A DNA stretch of 64,000 bases, from contig NZ_QMDI01000006.1 in assembly GCF_003336755.1 (NCBI RefSeq), forward strand, positions 603,501 through 667,500, in the 5' to 3' direction. Every line of letters starts with the position of its first letter. Position 1 is the first letter of the stretch. The stretch comes from Elioraea thermophila (ex Habib et al. 2022) (GTDB taxonomy: Bacteria > Pseudomonadota > Alphaproteobacteria > Acetobacterales > Acetobacteraceae). Shown piece after piece: positions 1-9,761 of the stretch. Both the position numbers and the translations under genes were made by a program. A model generated the notes under the pieces. That model was not told the origin of the DNA. It ran no database searches and was given only the letters and a program-made list of their open reading frames with translations.

Positions 1-382
1 CGATCTCCGCCACCTCGAGCGCGAGCACGCCAAGCCAGACATAGGCGAGCACGATCAGCCCATGCACCAGCGCGAGGAGGACGCGGCGTGGCCCTTTCGC
101 GAGCGCGCGCGGCAACAGATCGACCGAGATGTGCGCCCCATCGCGCGCGGCGATGGCCACCCCGGCGGCGATGAACCAAGGGAAGAGCTGTTCGGGAATC
201 TCTTGCACCCAGCGGAAGCCGCCCTGGGCGAGGACGTAGCGTGCGATCACGTTGGCGGCGAGCACGGCGAGCATCACCGTGCCCGTCACCACCACGACGA
301 TGCGGCAGAGGAGGCCGGCAACGCGGTCGGCCCCCTCCGCAACGGCGAGCAGCCCGCGGGCGAGGCCCGACGCGCGCGCCAC
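1..382 (-). CDS. dctQ: TRAP transporter small permease (DctQ family), partial at window edge
   Basis: Membrane subunit of a tripartite ATP-independent periplasmic transporter, which together with the large permease carries solute handed over by the binding protein. The visible 127 codons start at GTG 382 and run off the left edge. They give a hydrophobic helix (VVVVTGTVMLAVLAANVIA), then RWVQEIPEQLFPWFIAAGVAIAA and a second helix with ALVHGLIVLAYVWLGVLAL, which is the DctQ pattern (W..E...L..W....G). The start lies 3 bases after the dctP stop. A dctM gene would be expected beyond the window. The C-terminus is not visible. Confidence 0.85.
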   Translation of the reverse strand, partial: MARASGLARGLLAVAEGADRVAGLLCRIVVVVTGTVMLAVLAANVIARYVLAQGGFRWVQEIPEQLFPWFIAAGVAIAARDGAHISVDLLPRALAKGPRRVLLALVHGLIVLAYVWLGVLALEVAEI

Positions 383-385
383 CGC

Positions 386-1381
386 TCAGGCCGTCGCCGC
401 GTTACGAACCTGGCGGACGAAGGCGCCGAACGGCTTCTTCTCCCAGTTGTCGAGCACCACCGCCGTCGCGGCCCGGAACGCCGCCTGGTCCGCCTCGTTC
501 ACGGCGACGTTGGGATTGGCGCGGAATTCGGCAAGAAGGGTGACGTCGCTCTCCTGCATCAGGCGCCGCTGATACGCTTCCGCCTCCTTCATCGCATCCA
601 GGATGAGTCGCCAGTCGGCATCCGGAATCCTGGCGCGGGCGATGCGGCTGACAAGCACGGGCGTGCATTCCCACTTGTGCGCGGTAAGCGAGATGAAGCG
701 GTTCACCTCGTAGAGCTTTGAGGAGTGGATATTGGCGAGCGGGTTCTCCTGCCCATCCACCACGCCCTGCTGCAAGGCGACGTAGAGTTCGCTGAAGGCG
801 ATCTGTTGCGTGGCCGCACCGAGCGCCTGAAAGGTGTCGATGGTCGCGGGGTCAGCCGGCGTGCGGATCCTGAGCCCGCGCAGGTCGTCCGGGACGCGGA
901 TCGGACGGCGCGAGTTGGTGACATGGCGGATGCCGTTGTCCCAGTAGCTGATCAGCAGCAGGCCCAAGGGTTCGAAGCGTCGCGCCAGCTCCTGCCCGAT
1001 CGGACCGTCGACCAGGCGGTAGGCGGCCGGGTTGGCGGCGAAAAGGAACGGCAAACCGAGCGCGGCCATCTCGGGGACCAGGCCGGAGGCGGGCCCCTGG
1101 CTGTTGATCGACATGTCGAGGGTGCCCGTTCGCAGCGACGTCAGCATCGCGACGTCATCGCCGAGCTGGGCTGCGCCAGCGACGCGGATCTCGATCCTGC
1201 CGTTGCTGCGGGCGCGCACCAACTCCGCGAAGTGCTCGGCGGCGAGCCAACGCGGGTTGCCGCGTGCCGCGCCGTGGCCGAGGGTGAGGCGAAGCTGGCC
1301 CTGGCCGCGGACGATGGCCGGTGTGGCGAGGAGGGCGGCGGTGCCGGCGATTGCGGCACGGCGGGTTGTTCGCAGCGTCAT
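386..1381 (-). CDS. dctP: TRAP transporter substrate-binding protein (DctP family)
   Basis: Periplasmic solute receptor of a TRAP transporter, 331 residues, the usual DctP length. It begins with a signal peptide containing paired arginines (TTRRAAIAG) and a hydrophobic stretch ending near VRGQG, so export by Tat is possible. Family landmarks are RIEIRVAGAAQLGDD, the GPIGQELARRFEPLGL region, and GLRIRTPADPATIDTFQALGA followed by ELYVALQQGVVDGQENPLANI, the conserved ligand-pocket segment. GGGAG spaced before ATG 1381 fits as ribosome site. It follows the split transketolase genes by 53 bases, so it is probably co-transcribed. The substrate cannot be read from sequence; a sugar, polyol or sugar-acid is suggested by the neighbours. 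Confidence 0.9.
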   Translation of the reverse strand: MTLRTTRRAAIAGTAALLATPAIVRGQGQLRLTLGHGAARGNPRWLAAEHFAELVRARSNGRIEIRVAGAAQLGDDVAMLTSLRTGTLDMSINSQGPASGLVPEMAALGLPFLFAANPAAYRLVDGPIGQELARRFEPLGLLLISYWDNGIRHVTNSRRPIRVPDDLRGLRIRTPADPATIDTFQALGAATQQIAFSELYVALQQGVVDGQENPLANIHSSKLYEVNRFISLTAHKWECTPVLVSRIARARIPDADWRLILDAMKEAEAYQRRLMQESDVTLLAEFRANPNVAVNEADQAAFRAATAVVLDNWEKKPFGAFVRQVRNAATA

Positions 1382-1434
1382 GGGCGTGTCTCCCTTCTTC
1401 GTTCGGATTTCGTTTCCTCGCGCGCCCTGCCGGT

Positions 1435-2508
1435 TCAGCCGGTCTTGCCGAGCGCTTGTCTCACCTTGGCCGCCACCCCCTCGCCATCAAGCCCGTAGTG
1501 GCGATAGAGATGGGTGGGCGGGCCGAGGATCGAGTACTGATCCTCAATGCCGATGCGAACGAGCCGCGCGCCCGCACCGGCCTCGGCCAGCACCTCCGCC
1601 ACCGCCGAGCCGAGCCCAGAGACGATGTTGTGCTCCTCGGCGGAGAACACGATCCCGTGCTCGCGCGCTGAAGCCAGGATCACATCGCGGTCGATCGGTT
1701 TGATCGAGTAGAGATCGACCACCCGTATCCCGATGCCCTCGCGGGCGAGAATGTCGTGGGCGTCGAGCGAAGCCTTGACCAGGTTGCCGATGGCGAAGAC
1801 CGTGGCGTGGCGGCCGTCGCGCAGCACGTGCGACCCTCCCACCTGCCAAGCGGGCGGTGCGTCGTACACCGGCGCTTCCCGGCCGCGGCCGACCCGGAAA
1901 TAGACCGGCCCCGGATGATCGAGCATAGCGGGCAGCGCGGCGCGAATCGCGTTCGCATCGCACGGCGCCATCACGGTCAGATTGGCGATGGCGCGCAATA
2001 GGCCGATGTCCTCCAGGCAGTGGTGCGAGGTGCCGTAGAAGCCCATCGCGATGCCCGAGTGCGTCCCCACCATGCGCACCTTGAGGTTGGTGTAGGCGAG
2101 GTCGTTGCGGATGTTCTCCGCCCCCATGAGCGCAAGGAAGAAGGAGTAGTTCGAGATGAAGGGGGTGAAGCCGGTGGTGGCGAGGCCGGCCGCGGCGCCG
2201 ATCATGTTCCGCTCGGCGATGCCGAAGTTGAAGTAGCGGTGTGGGAAGCGCTTGCCGAAGTTGATCACCTGCGTGGGGCGGCCGAGATCGGCCGTCAGCA
2301 CGACGATGTCGTCGCGCCCCTTCTCGGCGAGCTCGATCAGCACGGACCCTGTGGGAAGCTGAAGCGAGAGGTTGAGGCTTCCCACCATGTCCCAGGAGGC
2401 CTCGTCGAAGCCCGGGCGCACCGTGGACTCGCTCATGTCCACGGCCGGGTTGCGGATGGCGGTGTAGGCGGCGCGGCCGGAAGCCGGGGGCGTGGTCGCG
2501 GTCGGCAT
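1435..2508 (-). CDS. transketolase, C-terminal subunit (split type)
   Basis: Pyrimidine-binding and C-terminal half of a two-subunit transketolase, 357 residues. It carries the transketolase pyrimidine domain (IVVLTADLGR near the start, FNFGIAERNMIGAAAGLA with the catalytic-type glutamate, then THSGIAMGFYGTSHHCLEDI) and a C-terminal domain (IRVVDLYSIKPID). A longer reading frame begins at 2565, but ATG 2508 sits one base after the stop of the N-terminal subunit, so I use it. Split transketolases often act on unusual sugars rather than in the core pentose pathway; which sugar is not readable here. Confidence 0.9.
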   Translation of the reverse strand: MPTATTPPASGRAAYTAIRNPAVDMSESTVRPGFDEASWDMVGSLNLSLQLPTGSVLIELAEKGRDDIVVLTADLGRPTQVINFGKRFPHRYFNFGIAERNMIGAAAGLATTGFTPFISNYSFFLALMGAENIRNDLAYTNLKVRMVGTHSGIAMGFYGTSHHCLEDIGLLRAIANLTVMAPCDANAIRAALPAMLDHPGPVYFRVGRGREAPVYDAPPAWQVGGSHVLRDGRHATVFAIGNLVKASLDAHDILAREGIGIRVVDLYSIKPIDRDVILASAREHGIVFSAEEHNIVSGLGSAVAEVLAEAGAGARLVRIGIEDQYSILGPPTHLYRHYGLDGEGVAAKVRQALGKTG

Positions 2509-2509
2509 G

Positions 2510-3358
2510 TCAGCCGATCCCCTTCTCGATCTCGGCAAGGGCGCGGTCGCGGTCGGCCGGGCCAAGGAAACCGAGGTGCCACTGCCAGGTTCCTTCCATG
2601 AACGAAACGCCCTTGCCCGCCACGGTGTCGGCGAGGATGACGCTCGGGCGATCCTCTGGGCGGTTCAGGGCCCAATCCAGCGCCTCGCAGACCTGATCGA
2701 GGTCGTGACCGTCGATCCGCCGCACGCGCCAGCCGAACGCGGCCCACTTCGCGTCGAGAGGTTCGTTGTCCATCGTCTCGGCGACCACGCCGTCGGAGCC
2801 CACCTTGTTGATGTCGACGATGCCGACCAGGTTGGCGAGGCGGTAATGCGCGCCGCTCATCGCCGCTTCCCATACTTGGCCCTCCGCCTGCTCGCCATCG
2901 CCCATCAGGCAGACGACACGAGCGGGCGAGCCGCGCAGGCGAAGCCCCAAGGCCATGCCGACCGAGACGGAGAGGTTGTGGCCGATCGAGCCGGAGGAGA
3001 AATCCGCCCCCTTCACCTTGCGCATGTCCGGGTGATCGCCGAAGGGCGAGCCGAGGCGGGTGTAGGTGTAGAGCTCGTCCCAGGAGAAGAAGCCGAGGTC
3101 GGCCAGCACCGGGTAGTGGCCGATCGCCGCGTGCCCCTTGCCCATGGTGAAGCGGTCGCGATCTGGCCAGTCCGGATTGCGCGGGTCGACGTGCAGGAAC
3201 TCGTAGTAGAGGGCGGCGACGAGTTCCGCCATCGAGAAGGCCGAGCCATAGTGGCCGGAGCCGCAGATGTCGGTGAGCTTCACCGTCTCGCGACGGATCA
3301 TCTTCGCCTTATCGGCGAGCAGCGCGTTGTCGACATTCCTGCGCGGTCGTGCCGGCAT
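2510..3358 (-). CDS. transketolase, N-terminal subunit (split type)
   Basis: Thiamine-diphosphate-binding half of the split transketolase, 282 residues. The ThDP motif is visible as GDGEQAEGQVWEAAM followed by VGIVDINKVGSDG, and HYGSAFSMAELVAALYYEFL near the N-terminus is typical of transketolase N-terminal domains. ATG 3358 is preceded by AAGGGAGACGACG, a good ribosome site. It lies 12 bases after the SDR gene and is immediately followed by the C-terminal subunit, so the two should be made together. The pair transfers a two-carbon ketol unit between sugars; the physiological donor is unknown. Confidence 0.9.
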   Translation of the reverse strand: MPARPRRNVDNALLADKAKMIRRETVKLTDICGSGHYGSAFSMAELVAALYYEFLHVDPRNPDWPDRDRFTMGKGHAAIGHYPVLADLGFFSWDELYTYTRLGSPFGDHPDMRKVKGADFSSGSIGHNLSVSVGMALGLRLRGSPARVVCLMGDGEQAEGQVWEAAMSGAHYRLANLVGIVDINKVGSDGVVAETMDNEPLDAKWAAFGWRVRRIDGHDLDQVCEALDWALNRPEDRPSVILADTVAGKGVSFMEGTWQWHLGFLGPADRDRALAEIEKGIG

Positions 3359-3370
3359 CGTCGTCTCCCT

Positions 3371-4129
<759 letters not shown>

Positions 4130-4209
4130 GCGTCATTCCTCCCCTTCGCCTTGACGACAGCGAAGGACTGGCAGCGGCAACTTGCAAACGACGATTTCTC
4201 GCCGCACTG

Positions 4210-4224
4210 TTGAATCGAATTCAA
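4210..4224. promoter_or_regulatory. probable LysR-type operator (perfect inverted repeat)
   Basis: TTGAAT-CGA-ATTCAA is a perfect 6-bp inverted repeat around a 3-base centre. Positions 4211-4223 fit the T-N11-A box bound by LysR-type regulators. It lies 12 bases upstream of the preferred GTG start of the LysR gene and about 80 bases from the divergent SDR start, the usual place for an autoregulatory and activating site. The link to this regulator is inference. Confidence 0.6.
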
Positions 4225-4236
4225 CGGAGAAGGGGC

Positions 4237-5178
4237 GTGCCGACTCATCTGCCGCTGACCGCGCTCCGTGCCTTCGACGCCGCCGCCCGCCTCGGCAGTT
4301 TCCGCGCGGCGGCGGAGATGCTCGCGCTGACGCCCAGTGCGGTGAGTCACCAGATCAGGGCACTCGAACGCCGCATCGGGGTCGCACTGTTCGTGCGCGG
4401 GCCGCGGCGGGTGGCGCTGACTGAAGCGGGCGAACGTCTCGCGTGCGCCACCGCTGGCGCGTTCGACGGGCTCGCCGAGGCCCTCCTCGCCTTCGGCGTG
4501 CGCGAGCGCAAGCGACTTCGCATCCACTCCGCTCCCTCCTTCGCCGCGACGTGGCTTGCGCCACGGCTGGCGGCGTTCATCGCCGCGAACCCCGATCTCG
4601 ACGTCGTGCTGTCCGCCTCGCCCGAGCCTGCCGACCTCGCGCGCGGCGAGGCCGCCTGCGACATCGTCTATCTGCCGCGCCACCCGCCGCCGCAGGATCT
4701 TGCCGCAGTTGCCCTGGGCGAGGAGCGGATCGCGCCCCTCTGCGCCCCCGCACTCGCCCGGAGGCTGCGCACCCCGGCCGACCTCGCATCCGCGGTACTG
4801 ATTCATTCCTCCTACAACACGATCCGCTGGAGCGACTGGCTCGCGCGCAACGGGCTCGATCCCGCGATCGGGCGCGACGGCCCCCGGTTCGACCGTTCCT
4901 TCCTCGCCATCGCTGCCGCCGTGGACGGGGTGGGTGTGGCGCTCGACTCGACGCGCTTCGCCGAACGCGAACTCGCGGAAGGACGGCTGGTCCATCCGTT
5001 CCGCTGGCGGACCGACGATCCCCGCATCGTCAACCACGCCCTCGTCTTCCGCCCAAACCCCGCGGAACCGGTGTTGCGGTTCCGCGGCTGGCTGGTGAGG
5101 GAACTCGCTGCGGACCCGGCAGCAAGACCCGACCCCGCGACAAGGCGAAACCGAGGGCGCAGCACCGCACGGACATAG
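4237..5178 (+). CDS. LysR-family transcriptional regulator (GcvA-like)
   Basis: DNA-binding regulator of the divergent operon, 313 residues. The N-terminal winged helix-turn-helix reads LTALRAFDAAARLGSF, then AAEMLALTPSAVSHQIRALE, with FVRGPRRVALTEAG after it; the rest is a LysR substrate-binding domain (FAATWLAPRLAAFIAANPDL). The frame can be opened from TTG 4210, but that codon is part of the inverted repeat, and GTG 4237 has GGAGAAGGGG in front, so GTG 4237 is preferred. The effector is presumably a metabolite of the sugar or acid taken up by the neighbouring TRAP system (inference). The last 25 residues are Arg-, Pro- and Ala-rich and probably disordered. Confidence 0.88.
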   Translation: MPTHLPLTALRAFDAAARLGSFRAAAEMLALTPSAVSHQIRALERRIGVALFVRGPRRVALTEAGERLACATAGAFDGLAEALLAFGVRERKRLRIHSAPSFAATWLAPRLAAFIAANPDLDVVLSASPEPADLARGEAACDIVYLPRHPPPQDLAAVALGEERIAPLCAPALARRLRTPADLASAVLIHSSYNTIRWSDWLARNGLDPAIGRDGPRFDRSFLAIAAAVDGVGVALDSTRFAERELAEGRLVHPFRWRTDDPRIVNHALVFRPNPAEPVLRFRGWLVRELAADPAARPDPATRRNRGRSTART

Positions 5179-5522
5179 CACGAGTAGCGCAAGTGCGGCC
5201 TTCCCGAGGCCCGTTCTCGAATCGTCCCGAAGACACGAGCAAGACGGTCTCAACACCGAGTGGCGGTTGCGGGGTCGGCGGGCGGCCAGCCGCCTGCTGA
5301 GCGGACTGCCATCGGGGCGCGGAGGGAAACGAAACCAGGCCGGAAGAGGGTCGTAGAGCGCATCGGTGGCGTCCTGCGTTTCCGCCTGTCGCCCGTTTTG
5401 GGAGTTCGCCCCGATCCGCTCCAGGGGCCGACGGTCGCCCACGAGCCCGAACCGTCCATGGCACCGGGGGGGCCAGGCCGTCTCCCACGGGCCGCGGGGC
5501 CGGTTGTCGTGAAGCGAGGGGC
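5179..5522. other. intergenic stretch, no gene recognised
   Basis: 344 bases between the LysR gene and tRNA-Arg. The open frames that cross it run through the tRNA and have no recognisable domain, so I regard them as GC-driven. No clear terminator, repeat or promoter was found. Confidence 0.6.
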
Positions 5523-5599
5523 TGGTGTCCCCGGCGGGATTCGAACCCACGGCCCCAGGATTAGGAATCCTGTGCTCTATCCTGCTGAGCTACGGGGAC
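5523..5599 (-). tRNA. tRNA-Arg (anticodon CCT)
   Basis: Read on the minus strand, the 7-bp acceptor stem GTCCCCG pairs with CGGGGAC, the D arm contains GCTCAGCAGGATAGAGC, the anticodon stem-loop is CAGGA-TTCCTAA-TCCTG, giving anticodon CCT, and the T arm contains GGTTCGAATCC. The CCA end is encoded at 5523-5525. It stands alone between the LysR gene and the MBL hydrolase gene. Confidence 0.95.
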
Positions 5600-5689
5600 C
5601 CGCACCGCGCATAGCACGGCGAGGTGGCGGGCGAACAGGGCGTCATCGTCCCGTCGGGCAACCCGCCGAACGCCGCGCAAGCCCGCCCC

Positions 5690-6334
5690 TCACCCCCGCT
5701 CACCGACGAAGGGATTGGTCAGCCTCTCCTCACCGAACGTCCCGCCCGGTCCGTGCCCGCACAGGAAGCGGATGTCGTCGCCGAGCGGGAACAGCTTGTC
5801 GCGGATCGACCGCACCAGGGCGTCGGCGTCGCCGTAGGGGAAATCCGTCCGCCCGATCGAGCCGCGGAACAGCACGTCGCCGACCACCGCGAGCCGCGCC
5901 TCGGTGGAGACGAACACGATGTGTCCCGGCGTGTGGCCGGGGCAGTGCAGGACGGTGAAACGCTCGCCGGCGATCGACACCGCATCGCCCTCGGCAAGCC
6001 AACGATCGGGCGTCACCGCCCGCGCGCCGGCGATGCCGAACTGTCGCCCCTGCTGTTCGAGCCCGGCGAGCAGGAAGGCATCGCGCGCATCCGGCCCCCA
6101 CACTTCCACCCCCAACGCCGCGGCGAGCTCCGCCGCCCCGCCCGCGTGATCGATGTGGCCGTGGGTGAGCAGGATCCGCTCGGCCGAAACCCCGGCCTCG
6201 TCCAGCGCGGCCCGGATCGCGGGGATGTCCCCGCCGGGATCGATCACGGTGGCACGCCGTTCACGCTCCTCCCACAACAGCGTGCAGTTCTGCGCGAACG
6301 GGGTCACCGGAACGATCACGCCCTGCACGGCCAT
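5690..6334 (-). CDS. MBL-fold metallo-hydrolase (glyoxalase II-like)
   Basis: 214-residue metallo-beta-lactamase-fold hydrolase. The dinuclear metal motif THGHIDHAGG (HxHxDH) is near residue 60, followed by HCPGHTPGHIVF and VGDVLFRGSIGRTDFP, then the C-terminal histidine in FLCGHGPGG. This order is characteristic of the YcbL/glyoxalase II-like branch that hydrolyses thioesters such as S-lactoylglutathione, but short members of this branch have broad or unknown substrates. No signal peptide is seen, so it should be cytoplasmic. It is divergent from the small membrane protein at 6380. Confidence 0.88.
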   Translation of the reverse strand: MAVQGVIVPVTPFAQNCTLLWEERERRATVIDPGGDIPAIRAALDEAGVSAERILLTHGHIDHAGGAAELAAALGVEVWGPDARDAFLLAGLEQQGRQFGIAGARAVTPDRWLAEGDAVSIAGERFTVLHCPGHTPGHIVFVSTEARLAVVGDVLFRGSIGRTDFPYGDADALVRSIRDKLFPLGDDIRFLCGHGPGGTFGEERLTNPFVGERG

Positions 6335-6379
6335 CTGCGTCCTCCTCCTGCACGGGCCCCCTTTGCACGACGAGGCGGG

Positions 6380-6772
6380 ATGCCGAAAGTGCCGGGCATG
6401 GCAGAGACGCCCCCTCCCGCCGACGCACCGGCCGCCCCCGCGACCGGTGCGAAGCCCGCGCCGCGTCGCGGCGGGTGGGCCGTGCTTCGCCTCTGGCGGG
6501 GTGAGGAACCGCTCGCCCGCGCCTTCTGGGACTGGGGCATCCTCGGCGGGCTCCTGGTCAACATGTCGACCAGCTTCGCCTTCTGGCTGCTGCTCACCGA
6601 GGACCGGGTCGTGCCCGCCTACATCATCGGCTACGGCCTCTCCAACGCCTACAACCTGCTGATCGGGGTCGGCATCTGGCGCAGCGTCGGGCGGGAAGTG
6701 ACCGATCCGGCGCGGGCGCGGCGCTTTCGGCTGATCACCCTCGCCCTGCTCGCCGTCGCCGTCGTCACCTGA
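6380..6772 (+). CDS. small membrane protein of unknown function
   Basis: 130 residues. A Pro/Ala-rich N-terminus (about 30 residues) is followed by WAVLRLWRGEEPLARAFWDWG and three predicted membrane segments: around ILGGLLVNMSTSFAFWLLL, VVPAYIIGYGLSNAYNLLIG and RLITLALLAVAVVT at the very C-terminus. I do not assign a function; small proteins with a similar LWRGE..L...FW motif occur as uncharacterised alphaproteobacterial membrane proteins. ATG 6380 has GAGGCGGG in front; ATG 6398 is a weaker alternative. Confidence 0.65.
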   Translation: MPKVPGMAETPPPADAPAAPATGAKPAPRRGGWAVLRLWRGEEPLARAFWDWGILGGLLVNMSTSFAFWLLLTEDRVVPAYIIGYGLSNAYNLLIGVGIWRSVGREVTDPARARRFRLITLALLAVAVVT

Positions 6773-6863
6773 CGCCGACGACTGCCTCGCGTCATCCAGT
6801 CTTCATGCGATCGTCGCGCTGCCGTCGCCGCCCTCGCCTAGGTCAGCGGGGTCGGCCTTGGCA

Positions 6864-6889
6864 GGCTGCGATCGTTGGCGATCGCAGCC
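6864..6889. repeat. perfect 11-bp inverted repeat with 4-base loop
   Basis: GGCTGCGATCG and CGATCGCAGCC are separated by TTGG. It lies between the small membrane protein gene and the first pseudogene. It could be a terminator without a T-run or an operator; the sequence does not decide. Confidence 0.6.
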
Positions 6890-6923
6890 GAGCTGCGTGC
6901 CGGTTGGCCGAGGAGCGCGCGCC

Positions 6924-8284
6924 ATGACCGTCGTTTCCCCCCCGTCGCCCACCGCAGCGCCCGAAAGCCGGATGACCCCGGCGCAGGAACTGCTCGAACG
7001 CGGCAACGACGCGTTCGCACGCGCCCTCGAACAGGGCCGGGTGCTGGGCGAGGTGGCGCAGCGCCATCCCGCTCGCGTGATCCCGGACACGCTGGCCCGC
7101 CTGCAGCCGCCCGCCGCGCCGGCAACACCTTTGTCGTGCATGAGCGGGCCGGCTGCCCGCCGGTTCTCGTGTTCGAGTACGAGACCGTGCTCGACGGCCG
7201 CTCCCTGCCGCGCCCCGTCAACTACGCGCTGGTGCGCATCGTGCCGGGAGAGGGAATGCCACCCACCGATCCCGCGCTTCCCCCTTCGTCATCATCGACG
7301 CCTGCGCCGGGCACGGTGCCGGCATCGGCGGCTTCAAGTCCGACAGCCAGGTCGGCGTGGCGCTGCGGCGCGGCCACCCGGTCTATTTCGTCGTCTTCTC
7401 GCGCGATCCCGTCGCGGGGCAGACCATCCTCGACGTCACCGCCGCCGAAGCCGTGTTCCTGCAGACGGTGCTGGAGCGGCACCCGCGGGCGCCGAAGCCG
7501 GTGGTGATCGGCAACTGCCAAGGTGGGTGGGCGACGATGATGCTCGCCTCCGCCGCGCCTGACCGCGTGGGGGCCCTTGTCCTCAATGGCGCCCCCCTCT
7601 CCTACTGGGCCGGCGAGCGCGGCAAGAACCCGATGCGCTACCTGGGCGGGCTGGCGGGCGGCTCCTGGCCCGCCCTTCTCCTCGCCGATCTCGGCAACGG
7701 CAAGTTCGACGGCGCGAACCTGGTGATGAACTCCGAGAGCCTCTCGCCGGGCAACACCTGGTTCCGCAAATACGCCGACGTCTATCTCGAGGCCGATACG
7801 GAGGCGGAACGCTTCCTCGAATTCGAACGCTGGTCGGGCGGCTTCTTCCTGAGGAACCGGGAGGAGATCCGCTGGATCGTCGGCAAACTGTTCATCGGCA
7901 ACCGCTTCTCGGCCGGCTAGCTCGCCGCCGGTCGCGGCCACACCTTCAACATCCGCAACGTCAAGGCGCCGATCATCGTCTTCGCCTCGGCCGGCGACAA
8001 CGTCACGCCCCCGGGCCAGGCTCTGCGCTGGATCGCCGACTCTATCGCGAGGCGGCGATCGCTGCCCTGCCGCGCCTGCTGCCGACGGTGGAGGATCGCG
8101 AGCGGGCGCTGGCCAAGGTGGAGTAGGTGGCGGGGCCGGATGCCGAACTGGGTGAAAAGGCTCTCGCCATGCTGAACCGGCTGCGCGCCGTGCTTCGCCC
8201 CGCCGGGACGGAGGCAGCGGCGTCGCCGAGCGCGCCCGTCCCCAACGGCGCGCTGGCCGAGCCGGCGGAGGCGGCCCCCGACTA
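6924..8284 (+). pseudogene. broken DUF3141 alpha/beta-hydrolase (PHA synthase-like)
   Basis: Remnant of a large alpha/beta-hydrolase. Recognisable pieces lie in different frames: MTPAQELLERGNDAFARALE (from ATG 6924), then LVFEYETVLDGRSLPRPVNY in another frame, then GHPVYFVVFSRDP and the lipase-type box VIGNCQGGWATMM in a third. That frame ends at the TAG at 7918-7920, yet homologous-looking sequence continues after it (FNIRNVKAPIIVFASAGDNV). A further piece with an in-frame stop near 8125 carries the C-terminus (GEKALAMLNRLRAVLRP) to TAA 8282-8284. Several inner segments seem deleted, since DUF3141 proteins are usually much longer. It was probably linked to polyhydroxyalkanoate or acyl metabolism; it should now be inactive. 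Confidence 0.8.
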
Positions 8285-8287
8285 ACG

Positions 8288-8958
8288 ATGCTGCGCTGGG
8301 CGCCGGCCTCGGCGATCCCCGACGGGTCGGTCGCCGAGGCGCTTGCCCCCTGCGAGCGGATCCTGCTCGCCCGACGCGAGCGCGCGGCCGACGTGGCGGG
8401 AGCGCTCGAGACGGCGCTGGTGGCGGCACTCGGTGCGCCGCCGGCCGCCTCGCCCGATGTGGCCGCCGCCCGTGCCCTCGCCCGCACCGTCGACCGGCAC
8501 GGCCAAGCCTACGCGCCGGGAGCCGAGCCCGCCTACCACGATCGCCACCACCAGGCCGAGGCGACCTCGGCCATGGGCCGGCTGTGCGGCCTCGCCCGCA
8601 GCCACGCGATGCTGGACGCCGAGAATGTCCTGATCGGTGTCGCCGGCATGCTGGCGCACGATCTCGTCCACCCCGGCGACGGTGGCGACCCCCCGGCGCT
8701 CTGGAGGCGGAATCGGCCCAGCAGGCGGTCGCCATCGCCGGCGAGGCGGGGCCGCCGCCCGCCTGGTGCGCGGCACTCGCGGACCTGATCCGCGCCACCG
8801 CCGACCCCGCACCGGCCGCCGCGCCCGACCTGCCGCTCCTGCACCACCTGGCCCGCGAGGCGGACCGCTTTGGCAGCACCCTGCCGCACCTGGGCCTTAC
8901 CCTGTCGCGCGCGCTGGCCCGCGAGCGGGTCGCGGGCTGCGACACCACGGGCGCGTGA
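8288..8958 (+). pseudogene. broken HD-domain phosphohydrolase-like gene
   Basis: The first part, from ATG 8288, contains a metal-binding HD-type pattern: YHDRHHQAEATSAMGRLCGL and then GMLAHDLVHPG. The frame is lost near 8690. The sequence resumes in another frame as AESAQQAVAIAGEAG and DLPLLHHLAREADRFGSTLP, ending at TGA 8956-8958. The family, HD/PDEase-like hydrolases, commonly acts on cyclic nucleotides, which would suit the cyclase remnant that follows, but this is inference. It starts 3 bases after the end of the DUF3141 remnant, so the two were probably an operon. Confidence 0.7.
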
Positions 8959-8977
8959 TCCGGCTCGGCACCCGCCC

Positions 8978-9753
8978 AGACGAGCGGGCTCGGCGTGATC
9001 GAGGGCGTCGCCGCCGAGACCGAGCCCCCGCTCCTCATCGCCCTCGTCGCGCCGGCCGGGGATTTCACCGCCGCCGTGCTGGGGGCGATCCGTTCCGGTA
9101 CCACGCCGAGTGTCGCCGCCCTCGCCCTCGGGCTTGCCGGCATCGCGTTCGTCGCGTCGCGCATCGCCCGGCCGCTACGCGCGCTCGCACGCGAGGCCGA
9201 CCGCATCCGCGCCCTCGATCTCGCCGGACCCGTCGTCGTGCAGTCGCGCGTGGTCGAGATCGAACGCCTTGCCATCGCCATGGACCGGATGAAGGACGCG
9301 ACCCGCCTCTTCGGTTCCTAGGTGCCGAAGGATGTCGTGCGGCGCCTGATCGAAGCCGGGCCCGATGGCCGGCTCGCGGCGGAACGGCGGCCGATCACCG
9401 TGCTGTTCACCGACATCGAGGGGTTCACGCGTCAGGCGGAACATCTCGTGCCGGAAACGCTGATGCGGCTTGCTTCGCTCTACCTCGCTGACCTCTCGGA
9501 TGCCCTGCAGCGTCACGGGGGGCACGATCGACACGTTCATCGGCGATTCCGTCATGGCGTACTGGAACGCGCCGCGGCCTGATGCCCTGCATGCGAACCG
9601 GGCCTGCCTCGCTGCCCTCGCCGCCCGCGACGCCTCGCGGGTCCCCCTGACGAGGATCCGCTCGTCCGCACCTATCGCCACCGCCTTGCCGTTCTCGCCG
9701 ATCGCGCACCACCCCCCGGCCGGTCGCCCGTGGTCCGCTTCGATGCCAAGTGA
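8978..9753 (+). pseudogene. broken class III adenylate/guanylate cyclase with HAMP region
   Basis: Only the tail of a sensor domain remains (ETEPPLLIALVAPAGDF), followed by a membrane helix (AALALGLAGIAFVASRI) and a HAMP-like linker (RPLRALAREADRIRALDL). An in-frame TAG at 9319-9321 interrupts the expected join FGS-VPKDVVRRLIEAG. The cyclase domain continues with ITVLFTDIEGFTRQAEHL, then a frameshift just before DTFIGDSVMAYWNAP. The second half of the domain is missing, and a short cyclase-like tail (DPLVRTYRHRLAVLADR) ends at TGA 9751-9753. It should be inactive. Confidence 0.82.
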
Positions 9754-9761
9754 AGGAGGCA

